DNA of 64,000 nt, taken from positions 1 to 64,000 of the forward strand of contig NZ_AVFK01000005.1 of the NCBI RefSeq assembly GCF_000936425.1, given 5' to 3'. Positions 46,702 to 55,835 of the stretch are shown one piece after another. This stretch comes from Skermanella aerolata KACC 11604. Lineage in GTDB: Bacteria > Pseudomonadota > Alphaproteobacteria > Azospirillales > Azospirillaceae. Position 1 is the stretch's first letter. Every line of letters begins with the position of its first letter. The notes below the pieces were generated by a model that ran no database searches, was not told where the DNA came from, and worked only from the letters and a program-made list of their open reading frames with translations. A program made the position numbers and the translations under genes.

Positions 46702-47070
46702 ATGTCGATCGCGATAGCAGACGTTGCCGTTTTCGGAGAAACCCCGTCGGAGGAGTTTACTATCCGGCCCGACGCGGACCGCATTCTCGCGGGGTCGCCG
46801 GACCAGACCGCGTGGAACTACTTCACCGACCGTACCGGTCAGTTCTCCACAGGTATATGGGAAGGCGCCCCTGGCGTGTGGAGGGTCGTCTTCACCGAGA
46901 ACGAGTTCTGTCATCTGATGAGCGGAACAGTCGTGGTCCGCGACGAGGCCGGCAGCGAAAGGACCTTCCGCGCCGGCAGCAGCTTCGTCATGCCCGCCGG
47001 GTTCGTCGGAACCTGGGAGGTCGTGGAGACGGCGCGGAAGCTTTATGCGACCTTCGAGGCGGCGTCATGA
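46702..47070 (+). CDS. Cupin protein (DUF861/EutQ-like)
   Basis: A 122-residue cupin, divergent from leuC. Motifs of the Cupin_3/DUF861 group are WNYFTDRTGQFSTGIWEGAPG, ENEFCHLMSGTVVVRDEAG and AGSSFVMPAGFVGTWEVVE. The usual His-rich metal site is reduced, as is common in this group. An AAGGAAA site precedes the ATG. The ligand is unknown. Confidence 0.82.
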   Translation: MSIAIADVAVFGETPSEEFTIRPDADRILAGSPDQTAWNYFTDRTGQFSTGIWEGAPGVWRVVFTENEFCHLMSGTVVVRDEAGSERTFRAGSSFVMPAGFVGTWEVVETARKLYATFEAAS

Positions 47071-47327
47071 CATTCCCCTGTGCGACATGAAACGTCGTCA
47101 AATGTCATCACGGACAACTTAAAGCTTTAGCAATCAAGCGCCGGCGACTTCTGGGCGAGGTCGTCGGCTGGGTTGGCCATAGGACTTGGTATCGGGCTTA
47201 GCGAACCAGATCAGCATCGGCAAACTATCATGCCTCTATGAATTTGTCGCCGCTGCTATGATTGCCGAGGGATCTTCGATGGCCTCGATACCACGTCTTT
47301 CAGGTGCTACGGAGCACCATACCGTCG

Positions 47328-48335
47328 TCAATTGTCCCCCCGCCCTCCGAAGACGGCATCCAGCGTCGATGCATCCAAGACGGCTTCCGCCCACTCGTTC
47401 AACTGGTCCTCCAAAGCGCATTGCACTCTTGCCTGAGCGGACTCGGGCAAGGAGCCGAAGCGCCGCCGCAGTAGTCGCAGAAGGAGGTCAGCCTTGTCGG
47501 CTTCGATCCCCGCTGCCTTGCCTTTAACTTCACCGATTTGCATACCCTCGGCTTTCCACTGCTCCGCCGCGATCGACATGATCCTCGTCTCCTGGCCGGG
47601 TATGATTTCCTTCAGAACCTCCTGAACGATCGCCGCCTCGACGTCATTTGGTTCAGCGAGAATGTAGCGCACCAAGGCCACCAAGTCATCATATCCCAAT
47701 GCGAAGGCGTGTCTGCCGAGTTTCAGCAGGGTTTCCCGCAAGTCGCCGTCCCGGCTGCCATGCTTCAGGATCAGGAAGCCGATCCGGAGGGTTTCTTCTC
47801 GGGACAACTCGGCGTCTTCGATCCGCCCGAGGTCGGCCAGCGAATAGCTGAAGTTCAGGTGATGCGGACGGAGGGCGCCATCGACCGACAGATCCATGCC
47901 GCCGATGAAGTCGAGAGGTATGTGCCACTCGGCCTCGCTATGATAGACGACTATCGGGAAGATGGGCGGCAGGCGTCGCCGCCGGCTGTTTCCACCATTG
48001 CCTTCCTGCCTGATCCACCATTGCCAGATTTGCACCATATAGCCCAGCAGTTGCAACGTCACATTCGGATCGGGTGAGGATTTGTGCTCGATCAGCGCAT
48101 AGATGAAGGCAATTTCACCGTCAACCATACGCGCGCGATAGAGTCTGTCGGTCTGGTGCTCCTGCAATTCCCTGTTCACGAACGAGCCGGCGACAAGTTC
48201 CGGCGCGTCCGGACCAAATCGTCCCGCCACTGCTGGCGGCAGTCTTTCGCGAAGGAGCGCTCCCGCCGTACCATCGCGTTCGAGCAGGCGTTTGAAGAAC
48301 TGGTCATGGCGTTTGATCAGTCGGGGCGGCGGCAT
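47328..48335 (-). CDS. Rpn-family PD-(D/E)xK nuclease
   Basis: A 335-residue protein of the Rpn/YhgA-like family (recombination-promoting nuclease). The N-terminal domain shows RLIKRHDQFFKRLLE and a nuclease core with Asp63 (HQTDRLY), Glu83 and Lys85 (ALIEHKSS). A helical C-terminus ends in LLLRLLRRRFGSLPESAQ, usual for these proteins. Family members cleave DNA and raise recombination; several are phase-variable or linked to transposition. I start at the ATG at 48335. No partner gene is adjacent. Confidence 0.82.
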   Translation of the reverse strand: MPPPRLIKRHDQFFKRLLERDGTAGALLRERLPPAVAGRFGPDAPELVAGSFVNRELQEHQTDRLYRARMVDGEIAFIYALIEHKSSPDPNVTLQLLGYMVQIWQWWIRQEGNGGNSRRRRLPPIFPIVVYHSEAEWHIPLDFIGGMDLSVDGALRPHHLNFSYSLADLGRIEDAELSREETLRIGFLILKHGSRDGDLRETLLKLGRHAFALGYDDLVALVRYILAEPNDVEAAIVQEVLKEIIPGQETRIMSIAAEQWKAEGMQIGEVKGKAAGIEADKADLLLRLLRRRFGSLPESAQARVQCALEDQLNEWAEAVLDASTLDAVFGGRGDN

Positions 48336-48464
48336 CAGGTTTGCTTCACGGCACGGGTGCGGGGCGGAAGCCGAGGTGATGGCATGGCGCTCTGCCGTCA
48401 GCCAGCGAAACTCCACCCACACCGCCTGCGGCAAATTCATCCTACCGTATGCCGCTTGCCCTTC

Positions 48465-49361
48465 TCAGTGCCGATAGGCCGAGCCGTCTTCCGCCCGCGC
48501 GGGTTCCTTCAGGTAGATCCCCTGCGTCGGGACCGCTATGCGGTCGAAGTCGCGTGCCAGCGCGTGCAATGCGTCGCGCATCTCGGGACCCTGCATCGCT
48601 GCGCCGTGGCCGGTGACGACGAGGTCCGGTTCAAGGCTGGCCAATTTCTCGACCGAGGACTTCGCCTTATCCCACTCCACCGTGTAATACATCGGCGGGC
48701 CGTGCATCTGGGCTTTCTGGAGGGCGACGGCATAGGCGGATTCCTGGTCGGTGGTGACGAAGGCGTCGCCGGCTATGATCGCGCGGTCGCTCTCCCGCCA
48801 GAACGAGACGTGGCCGACGCTGTGGCCCGGCGTGTGGAGCCAGCGCCAGTCGGGCATGCCGGGGATGCTGCCGTCATCAGGGAGGCTCTTGAGACGGGCG
48901 GCCACGTTGACGGGGCCACGCGGGTAGAGGCGCGCGAGAGCGGCCATGGCTCCGCCGCCGACTGACGAGTCGCCCGGCGGATAGGAGGCTTTGCCGTCCA
49001 GGTAGGGATGTTCGAGGGAGTGGGCATAGACGGGGACGTCCCATTCCTCCGCCAAGTCCTCCAGCGCGCCGATGTGGTCGAAATGGCCATGGGTCATGAC
49101 GATGGCGGCGGGACGGGCGTTGCGGCCGAAGCGTTCCTCGGCGGCGGATTTTATGAAGCCCTTGGTTCCGGGGATGCCGGTGTCCACCAGCACCCACTGC
49201 CGGTCGCCGGCACCGGGACGACCGACGAAGATCACGTTGACGATGCCGAGCCGACGATAGGCCAGGGCGGGAGCGATCTCATGGGTCTTGTCGTTGCGCG
49301 CAGCATCGACTTCGGGATCGACGGCGCTGGCGCTATCGGACAGGGGGATTTGTTCGGCCAT
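48465..49361 (-). CDS. MBL-fold metal-dependent hydrolase
   Basis: A 298-residue metallo-beta-lactamase-fold protein without a signal peptide. Metal motif 1 is THGHFDHIG (His91, His93, Asp95, His96). Later ligands are in LHTPGHSVGHVSFW, IIAGDAFVT and VVTGHGAAMQG. The substrate is unknown. I start at the ATG at 49361 because the longer frame begins inside a short near-tandem repeat (CGGTTGGGAAC, 49375-49410). It is unlikely to be a lactamase; glyoxalase II-like or lactonase activity fits. Confidence 0.85.
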   Translation of the reverse strand: MAEQIPLSDSASAVDPEVDAARNDKTHEIAPALAYRRLGIVNVIFVGRPGAGDRQWVLVDTGIPGTKGFIKSAAEERFGRNARPAAIVMTHGHFDHIGALEDLAEEWDVPVYAHSLEHPYLDGKASYPPGDSSVGGGAMAALARLYPRGPVNVAARLKSLPDDGSIPGMPDWRWLHTPGHSVGHVSFWRESDRAIIAGDAFVTTDQESAYAVALQKAQMHGPPMYYTVEWDKAKSSVEKLASLEPDLVVTGHGAAMQGPEMRDALHALARDFDRIAVPTQGIYLKEPARAEDGSAYRH

Positions 49362-49562
49362 GGCTTCGCAATCAATCGGTTGGGAACAGTCAGCCGGTTG
49401 GGAACCGGCGCTTTGGCAGAGTCCAACCGGACTGCATTGCGACAGTTCCCAGAGTTTTGACATATCCTGATGTGTTGAGCGGCTATTTCATGAAGCCGAT
49501 CTTAACGGTTTGTTCTTGTTTGCGACCCAAACTACCAGGGTCGCTTCCAGGATGGCTCCTTC

Positions 49563-50894
49563 ATGACCTCCGCTTCTGGCGAGACCGCCGATATCCCGCG
49601 TACGCGGCTTTCCCAGCAGGAATTGACTGTCCTCGCGTCAAGACACAGGGCATTCCTCAAGCGACAGCCCGGCGGCACCCGCGCCAGTTTCAAGATGCGT
49701 GACCTGTCGCACCTGGACCTCAGCGGCTTCGACCTGACCGAAGCGGATTTCAGCGGCGCCAAACTGTTCAGCACGCGCCTGCTCGGCTCCAACCTGACCA
49801 ATGCCGACCTCTACGGCACCGATATGCGGCTAGCGAACCTGACGGGCGCCACCCTTTCGCGCACCGATTTGCGCGGCGCCTGCATGCGCGGCGCGATCCT
49901 CAGCGAAGCCATGCTGCTGGAGGCCGACTTGCGGGACGGCACGCTGCTCCATGTCGGGAAGGCGGGGGACATGTCGTCCGTCAACGGTGCGGCCGTCAAG
50001 CTGACGACGGAACTGACCTGCGCCACCATGCGCGGGGCGAACCTGTCGCGGGCACGGGTATCGAACGCTTTCGTCATGCAGACGGATCTGACCGACGCCA
50101 TCATGCGCGGCACCAAGTTCATCCGCGCTAACCTGACCAACTCGGACCTGACCGGAGCCGACCTACAGGGCGCCGACCTGACCGACGCCAACCTTTCGGG
50201 CGCGCGGCTCAGCGGTGCTATCCTGTCGGGAGCACAGTTCGGCAATGTCAAGCTGACCAATGCGATCATGATCGGCGTCATCATGGACGACATGCAGCGC
50301 CGGGCACCGGAACTGGCGGGCGCCATCATGGCGAAATCTTTCGGCGACCTGGGACGCGAGCTGCCGGATCTGCTGACGGAGCACGCGGCCTGGATGGACA
50401 GCGGCGGCAAGTCGGGGGGCCGGGCCGACCTTGGCGGAGTGGACCTGAGCGGCATGGACATGCGCGGCGTGAACCTTTCCGCCGCCATCATGCAGAGCTG
50501 CGTGCTGAACGGCACCAAGCTGGCCGGCACCGTGCTGGCCATGACCGACATGTCGCTGGCCGATCTGCGGCGCGCCGACCTGTCGAATGCCGATCTTCGC
50601 GGCGTCAACCTGGAGCGCGCGACGCTGAGCGGCGCCGATCTCTCGGATGCGAAGCTGAATCCGGTCCATATCCAGAGCGGCACGGGACATGTCTGGCGCG
50701 CGAACCTGCACCGCGCCCGGCTGGAAGGCGCCAACCTCCGCAACGCAGACTTGCGCCGCGTCAACCTGACGGACGCGGTACTGGCGAAGGCGGACCTGCG
50801 TGGCGCGGACCTGCGGGAAGCGGTGCTGAACGGGACCGACCTGACGGGAGCCAATCTGGCCGGAGCGAATATGGACGGAGCCGTGGGACGGTAG
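49563..50894 (+). CDS. Pentapeptide-repeat protein, paralogue 2
   Basis: A 443-residue paralogue of the protein at 29296-30585 with the same plan. It has a helical N-terminal cap ([19 protein letters not shown]), pentapeptide block 1, an interruption after [12 protein letters not shown], a second cap (about 273-290: [17 protein letters not shown]) leading into block 2, and a short insertion before [11 protein letters not shown]. The insertions sit at matching places (ADLREGTL / ADLRDGTL). There is no signal peptide, so it is probably cytoplasmic. Function is unknown. The ATG has only a weak ribosome binding site (AGGATGG). Confidence 0.85.
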   Translation: MTSASGETADIPRTRLSQQELTVLASRHRAFLKRQPGGTRASFKMRDLSHLDLSGFDLTEADFSGAKLFSTRLLGSNLTNADLYGTDMRLANLTGATLSRTDLRGACMRGAILSEAMLLEADLRDGTLLHVGKAGDMSSVNGAAVKLTTELTCATMRGANLSRARVSNAFVMQTDLTDAIMRGTKFIRANLTNSDLTGADLQGADLTDANLSGARLSGAILSGAQFGNVKLTNAIMIGVIMDDMQRRAPELAGAIMAKSFGDLGRELPDLLTEHAAWMDSGGKSGGRADLGGVDLSGMDMRGVNLSAAIMQSCVLNGTKLAGTVLAMTDMSLADLRRADLSNADLRGVNLERATLSGADLSDAKLNPVHIQSGTGHVWRANLHRARLEGANLRNADLRRVNLTDAVLAKADLRGADLREAVLNGTDLTGANLAGANMDGAVGR

Positions 50895-50993
50895 GCTGGT
50901 CTGCCGGCAGGCCCGACCGGCGGAGCAGGCAAACGCGGCCGGAGGCCGCGTCTACGTCATTTCAGCAGACTTCGAAGAGTTGGCGAACTGCGC

Positions 50994-52358
50994 TCAGTAC
51001 GAGAACTCGGCGAAGACGCGGTCGATGTCGCCTTTCCATTCGCCGTGGTAGAGCTTCAGCAGCTTGGTCGCCGGGGTTTCTCCGGACTCGACGACTTCCA
51101 GCAGCGTGTTGATGAAGTGGGTCTCGTCGTCACCCCAGCGGTCGTTGCGGGCACGCCGGGCCAAGCCGCCTTCGGCGATGCGCAGGACTTCCAGCGCGAG
51201 GTCCTTCAGCGGGCGGCCGCGGTGGACGGTGTCCAGTGCGTGCCGGGGGACGTCGGCACGCAGATGCGCCCGCTCCTCGTCCGTCCAATCCTTGACGAGA
51301 TCCCATGCGGCATCCAGCGCCTGACCGTCATAGAGCAATCCGACCCACAGGGCCGGCAGGGCACAAAGGCCGCGCCACGGGCCGCCGTCGGCACCGCGCA
51401 TTTCCAGGTAGCGCTTGAGGCGCACTTCCGGGAACAGCGTCGTCAGGTGATCGGCCCAGTCGGTCATCAGCGGCAGTTCGCCCGGCAAGGCGGGCAGCTT
51501 GCCTTGCAGGAAATCGCGGAAGCTCTGGCCGGAGGCATCGATGTACTTGCCGTCGCGGTAGACGAAGTACATCGGCACGTCCAGCGCATAGTCCACGTAT
51601 TGCTGGAAACCGAAGCCTTGCTCGAACACGAACGGCAGGTCGCCGGAGCGGTCCGGATCGGTATCGGTCCAGATATGGCTGCGGAAACTTTGGAAGCCGT
51701 TGGGCTTGCCTTCGGTAAAGGGCGAGTTGGCGAACAGCGCCGTGGCGATCGGCTGGAGCGCCAGACTGACCCGGAACTTCTTGACCATGTCGGCTTCGGA
51801 CGCGAAGTCGAGGTTCACCTGCACGGTACAGGTCCGCATCATCATGTCGAGACCCAGAGTGCCGCGCTTGGGCATGTACTCGCGCATGATCTTGTAGCGG
51901 CCCTTGGGCATCCAGGGAATCTCGTCCCGCTTCCACTTGGGATTGAAGCCAAGTCCGATCATGCCGATACCAAGCTCGCGGCCGATCTGCTTGACCTGAT
52001 CCAGGTGCTCGTGGACCTCGGCGCAGGTGTCGTGCAGGGTTTCCAGCGGGGCACCGGACAGTTCGACCTGTCCGCCCGGCTCGAGGCTGACGTTGCAGGC
52101 ACCGTTGGTCAAGGCGATGACGTTGCCGTTCTCGACGACCGGTTCCCAGCCGAACCGGGTCATCCGGTTCAGCAGTTCGGAGATGCCGTCAGGACCGTCA
52201 TAGGGCAGCGGCCGCAGGTCGCTGGTGCGGTACGCGAACTTCTCGTGTTCGGTGCCGATGCGCCATTCGGATTCGGGCTTGCCACCCTGTTCGAGATGGC
52301 TCACCAGACCGCGGAGGTCGGTGATCGGTTCGCCGCGTGACTTCGGAGGGGCGGACAT
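50994..52358 (-). CDS. gshA: Glutamate-cysteine ligase (alphaproteobacterial/plant type)
   Basis: A 454-residue enzyme making gamma-glutamylcysteine, the first step of glutathione synthesis. Family motifs are [59 protein letters not shown] and [15 protein letters not shown] start at the ATG at 52358 ([12 protein letters not shown]). The stop of rsmE is 10 bases upstream, so the two genes form an operon. Confidence 0.95.
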   Translation of the reverse strand: MSAPPKSRGEPITDLRGLVSHLEQGGKPESEWRIGTEHEKFAYRTSDLRPLPYDGPDGISELLNRMTRFGWEPVVENGNVIALTNGACNVSLEPGGQVELSGAPLETLHDTCAEVHEHLDQVKQIGRELGIGMIGLGFNPKWKRDEIPWMPKGRYKIMREYMPKRGTLGLDMMMRTCTVQVNLDFASEADMVKKFRVSLALQPIATALFANSPFTEGKPNGFQSFRSHIWTDTDPDRSGDLPFVFEQGFGFQQYVDYALDVPMYFVYRDGKYIDASGQSFRDFLQGKLPALPGELPLMTDWADHLTTLFPEVRLKRYLEMRGADGGPWRGLCALPALWVGLLYDGQALDAAWDLVKDWTDEERAHLRADVPRHALDTVHRGRPLKDLALEVLRIAEGGLARRARNDRWGDDETHFINTLLEVVESGETPATKLLKLYHGEWKGDIDRVFAEFSY

Positions 52359-52368
52359 GGGTGCCTGA

Positions 52369-53169
52369 TCAACCTGATTCTTGGGAACGGAACGGGGGAC
52401 GCACGTCGGCACCCCCTGCCGACCAGTCCCCGCAATGGGCCTGCCAGCAAGCGAGCGCGGCGAGCGCCGCCGTGTCGGCACGCAGGATCCTTGGCCCCAG
52501 CCCGACAGGAACAACAAATGGCAGATTGATCAACCCGTCAAGCTCATCCTTGGCGAAGCCCCCTTCGGGACCTGTGAGAATTGCGGCCGGACCGGGCGGA
52601 AGGCCGGCCAGGGCCGCCTCGACCGGGCGCACGGGACCGGCCTCGGCACAGAGCAGCAGCGGGCGCGCAGGGTCCCAGCCGGCCATCGCCTGATCCAGCC
52701 GGACCGGCTCGCGGATCTCGGGAACGGTCAGCCGCTCGCACTGTTCGGCGGCCTCGATCGCATTGGCGCGCAGCCGGTCGGTGTTGACCCGGGCGACATC
52801 GGTGTGGCGGGTGATGACGGGCCAGACGGCCGAGGCGCCGAGTTCCGCCGCCTTTTCGGCGACGAAATCGATCCTTGCCCGCTTGATCGGGGCGAACAGC
52901 AGCCAGACGTCCGGCTCCGGAGCCTGCGGCCGACGCCGGGACTCCACGGCCAGACTGCACCAGCCCTTGCCGAAACCGTCGATGCGGGCCGACCATTCGC
53001 CGTCGCGGCCGTTGAAGAGTGCTACGCGGTTCCCCTTGTCCAGCCTGAGCACGTGGCGCAGGTAATGGGCGCGTTCGTGGTCAAGGCCGACGGTGGCACC
53101 CTCACCCAGGGGTTCGTCGACATGCAGGCGGGTCTTGACCGGCTCGATATCTGGATGGTGCTGGATCAT
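52369..53169 (-). CDS. rsmE: 16S rRNA (uracil-1498-N3)-methyltransferase
   Basis: A 266-residue SPOUT-class methyltransferase. The N-terminal PUA-like part contains [21 protein letters not shown]. The knotted SAM site contains [10 protein letters not shown] and [16 protein letters not shown]. It methylates U1498 of 16S rRNA. The rsmE-gshA order is one I recall from other alphaproteobacteria. Confidence 0.94.
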   Translation of the reverse strand: MIQHHPDIEPVKTRLHVDEPLGEGATVGLDHERAHYLRHVLRLDKGNRVALFNGRDGEWSARIDGFGKGWCSLAVESRRRPQAPEPDVWLLFAPIKRARIDFVAEKAAELGASAVWPVITRHTDVARVNTDRLRANAIEAAEQCERLTVPEIREPVRLDQAMAGWDPARPLLLCAEAGPVRPVEAALAGLPPGPAAILTGPEGGFAKDELDGLINLPFVVPVGLGPRILRADTAALAALACWQAHCGDWSAGGADVRPPFRSQESG

Positions 53170-53196
53170 GGCCTCTCCGTTTCCGGGGGTATCGCA

Positions 53197-54075
53197 TCAT
53201 CGCTCCAGGAAATCCAGCAATGCCTGGGTGAACTCGTCGGGCCGCTCCTCCGGGATATAGTGTCCGCAGTCGAGCGCGTGTCCGCGCGCTTCGAGCGCCA
53301 CGTCGCGCCATGTCGCCAGAACGTCGAAGCAGCGGTCCATGGTGGCGCGGCCGCCCCACAGGGCCATCATCGGACACGACACCTTGACACCGGCGGCGCG
53401 GTCGGCGCGGTCGTGCTCCAGGTCGATGCTCGCGGCGGCACGGTAGTCCTCGCACATGGCGTGGACGGCGGCGGGATTCCTGAAGCAGCGGATGTATTCC
53501 GCCATCGCTTCCTGCGTGAAATGCGCGGTGCCGATACCCCACATGTTTGTCTTGCGGCGCAGGTAGAACTCCGGGTCCAGCCCGATTAGGTGTTCCGGCA
53601 GGGGGTGCGGCTGGATCAGGAAGAACCAGTGGTAATACGCCGACGCCAGCGCCTGATCGACCCGTTCGAAGGTCGTCAGGGTCGGAACGATGTCCAGTAC
53701 CGTCAGGCTCGATACGCGCTTGGCATGGTCTAGCGCCATCCTGTGGGCTACCCGGCCGCCCCGGTCGTGGCCGACGAGATGGAAGCGGTCGAAGCCCAGC
53801 ACGCGCATGACCTCCACCTGATCCTGCGCCATGGCGCGCTTGGAATAGGAGGAATGGTCCTCGACCGTCGGCACCTTTTCGCTGTCGCCATAGCCGCGCA
53901 GATCTGTCGCGACGACGGTGAACCGCTCCGCCAGCCGGCCGGCGACCTTGTGCCACATCACATGGGACTGCGGGAAACCGTGCAGCAGAAGCAGCGGCGG
54001 ACCGTCGCCGCCGATCACCAGATTGATCTCCGCCCCGCTCGTCGCGATGCGCCGACGCGTGAATCCTTCGAACAT
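53197..54075 (-). CDS. Fluoroacetate-dehalogenase-like alpha/beta hydrolase
   Basis: A 292-residue alpha/beta hydrolase. Its residues line up with the Rhodopseudomonas fluoroacetate dehalogenase RPA1163 as I recall it. Nucleophile Asp104, carboxylate-binding Arg105 and Arg108 lie in VGHDRGGRV. The acid is Asp128. Halide-pocket residues are His149 and Trp150 (YYHWFFL) and Tyr211 (MCEDYRAA). The base is His272. All are present with conserved spacing. These enzymes hydrolyse fluoroacetate to glycolate; haloacetate dehalogenase or epoxide hydrolase activity is the alternative. I start at the ATG at 54075. Confidence 0.82.
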   Translation of the reverse strand: MFEGFTRRRIATSGAEINLVIGGDGPPLLLLHGFPQSHVMWHKVAGRLAERFTVVATDLRGYGDSEKVPTVEDHSSYSKRAMAQDQVEVMRVLGFDRFHLVGHDRGGRVAHRMALDHAKRVSSLTVLDIVPTLTTFERVDQALASAYYHWFFLIQPHPLPEHLIGLDPEFYLRRKTNMWGIGTAHFTQEAMAEYIRCFRNPAAVHAMCEDYRAAASIDLEHDRADRAAGVKVSCPMMALWGGRATMDRCFDVLATWRDVALEARGHALDCGHYIPEERPDEFTQALLDFLER

Positions 54076-54249
54076 CCTGCCGGGTCTCCCTGTGTTGTTT
54101 AACGGTTTCTTACCAGCGTCCAACCTTCCCACAATGGGCGATGCCTGTCTGCAAAAGATGCCCGCCCGGGCACGCCGCGTCGCGAAGGATATAATCCCCC
54201 GCATCGATGGCATACGCCCTTCATGCGATCTCTTTGAGGTTAAATAACG

Positions 54250-54292
54250 CTTAAGAATTATTTATCTCAAGTTAATTTACCGCTATCGATAG
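54250..54292 (+). promoter_or_regulatory. CTTAAG-N27-CTATCGATAG element upstream of paralogue A
   Basis: CTTAAG (54250-54255) and the perfect 10-bp palindrome CTATCGATAG (54283-54292) lie in an AT-rich stretch 30 bases before the ATG at 54322. The same two elements with the same 27-base spacing precede the next gene. I infer a shared promoter/operator. Confidence 0.6.
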
Positions 54293-54321
54293 GAGGACGA
54301 ACCAATTACCCGAGAGCCATC

Positions 54322-55686
54322 ATGGCCCGCTCCGATACCCTCCGCCAAGGCAACGCTTCGCCCTCCGCCGCGATGCTTCGAGCACTGCCCGAAGCGCGCC
54401 TGCGGGAGGTCTACCTTCTGTCGGACAAGGTCGCGGACGCGGAGATGCGCTCCACCTTGATGGAGGCTATGCGCGCCTGGCTGCGGGTGGAGCGCCCTAT
54501 CCGGAAGGCCACCGCGCTGCGGCGGTTCTGCGAACCGTTCGAGCATCTGCTGTGCGGTCCGGTCGGGCGTAACCGGAAGCCCTTCCGGGTTCCCCGCACC
54601 GTCATCGCACCGCTCTGGGCGCTGATCCGGCAGCAGTCCGGGACCGAGAGCCTGGACGGCATGAGCCTGGAGGATCTGCACGGGCATCTTCAGGCCGCCA
54701 TCGCGAAAGCGAAGAAGGATCATCGCTTCGCCCGGGCCAACGCCGCCGGCCATTCCGAATTCTGGGAAATCGCAGGAGAAATCGACGGAGCGTTCCAGGT
54801 CCGGGAGCCGGTAGCCGCGATGCGCCGGCTGCTGGCGGCCGGGCCGGAGGGCCAGCCTAGCGTTGAGGCCCAGGCGGCGTTCGGCGCAGCGATCGGGACG
54901 CTGGCATCCAAGGATCGGCGCAGGGTCGATTTGTTCCTGGTCCTGCTGGTGCGTCATCCGTCCCTGACCCAGTCGGTGCTGACGATGCTGGGGCAGCTTA
55001 CCCGCCAGACCCACGGCGCCGTCGCCGCCGATACTCTGGAAGCCGTCTACGACAGCGCCATCGGCGACCTTCAGGAAAAGGCCGACGCGGCGCTGGCGGG
55101 CGATGCCGGCACCGTGGACCTGCACGGCGTCCTCGACGCGGTCGAACCGGCGGCGCGGCACCTGGAAGTCCTGAAGCAGTCGGCCGACGGCCGTCTGCCG
55201 CACAACTCAGCGCGCCTGCGCCGGCTGGAAAGCGACCTGCGGAACGTGCTGGTCAAGCGCTTCCTGGGCGAGGTGGAGGCGCAGACGCTTGCCCATGCCC
55301 ACCTGCTTCAGGACATGACCGGCGAGGCTGCGTCGACGGCGGACAGGTTGGCCTTCACCAAGGCGATGAAGGCGCTGTCGCGCAGCCGCGACCTGTTCAA
55401 GACGGTCGGCGAGGGAGACGCCTGGAAGCGGCAGGTCGAGGAGGTGCGCGCCACAGTCTCGGTCGAGCTGGAAACCCTGGCGCGGAGCGCAGCGGAAGCC
55501 GGCCTCGGCGCCCGCCGGACGGCCCTGGAAGGCGTCGTCTCGACCCTGCACGCGCTGGAGCAGGTCTGCTCCAGCAGTGCCCTGATGCCGCTTCTGGTCG
55601 GCGGCTTCTCGGCCCTGGGAACCCAGGACAACGACGACTTCTTCATCGGCTTCATCCGGCACATGAACGGCGACTGCAAGCCGTGA
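54322..55686 (+). CDS. Unknown helical protein, paralogue A
   Basis: A 454-residue soluble, almost all-helical protein with no signal peptide or membrane segment. Three blocks are shared with the next gene: LRRFCEPFEHLLCGP then PRTVIAPLWALIR (about 65-100), HSEFWEIAGEIDGAF (about 140-155) and DLFLVLLVRHPSLTQSVLTM (about 203-222). I do not recognise the family. It has its own promoter-like region with a CTATCGATAG palindrome. Confidence 0.8.
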   Translation: MARSDTLRQGNASPSAAMLRALPEARLREVYLLSDKVADAEMRSTLMEAMRAWLRVERPIRKATALRRFCEPFEHLLCGPVGRNRKPFRVPRTVIAPLWALIRQQSGTESLDGMSLEDLHGHLQAAIAKAKKDHRFARANAAGHSEFWEIAGEIDGAFQVREPVAAMRRLLAAGPEGQPSVEAQAAFGAAIGTLASKDRRRVDLFLVLLVRHPSLTQSVLTMLGQLTRQTHGAVAADTLEAVYDSAIGDLQEKADAALAGDAGTVDLHGVLDAVEPAARHLEVLKQSADGRLPHNSARLRRLESDLRNVLVKRFLGEVEAQTLAHAHLLQDMTGEAASTADRLAFTKAMKALSRSRDLFKTVGEGDAWKRQVEEVRATVSVELETLARSAAEAGLGARRTALEGVVSTLHALEQVCSSSALMPLLVGGFSALGTQDNDDFFIGFIRHMNGDCKP

Positions 55687-55733
55687 CCGGGTGTCACCGG
55701 AACGCGATCCCTCGAAATCGCTCTCCGATACCT

Positions 55734-55776
55734 CTTAAGTAAAGTTTAAGCCAAACAATTAGTGGCCTATCGATAG
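55734..55776 (+). promoter_or_regulatory. CTTAAG-N27-CTATCGATAG element upstream of paralogue B
   Basis: CTTAAG (55734-55739) and CTATCGATAG (55767-55776) are separated by exactly 27 bases, as in the element before paralogue A. It lies 60 bases before the chosen ATG at 55836. The spacer is only partly similar, so the conserved ends look selected. Confidence 0.6.
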
Positions 55777-55835
55777 TGGCAGGTGACGCATCAAGTTTCC
55801 GGTCGCCCGATGGATCGAAAAGGGAGACCAGCTCC

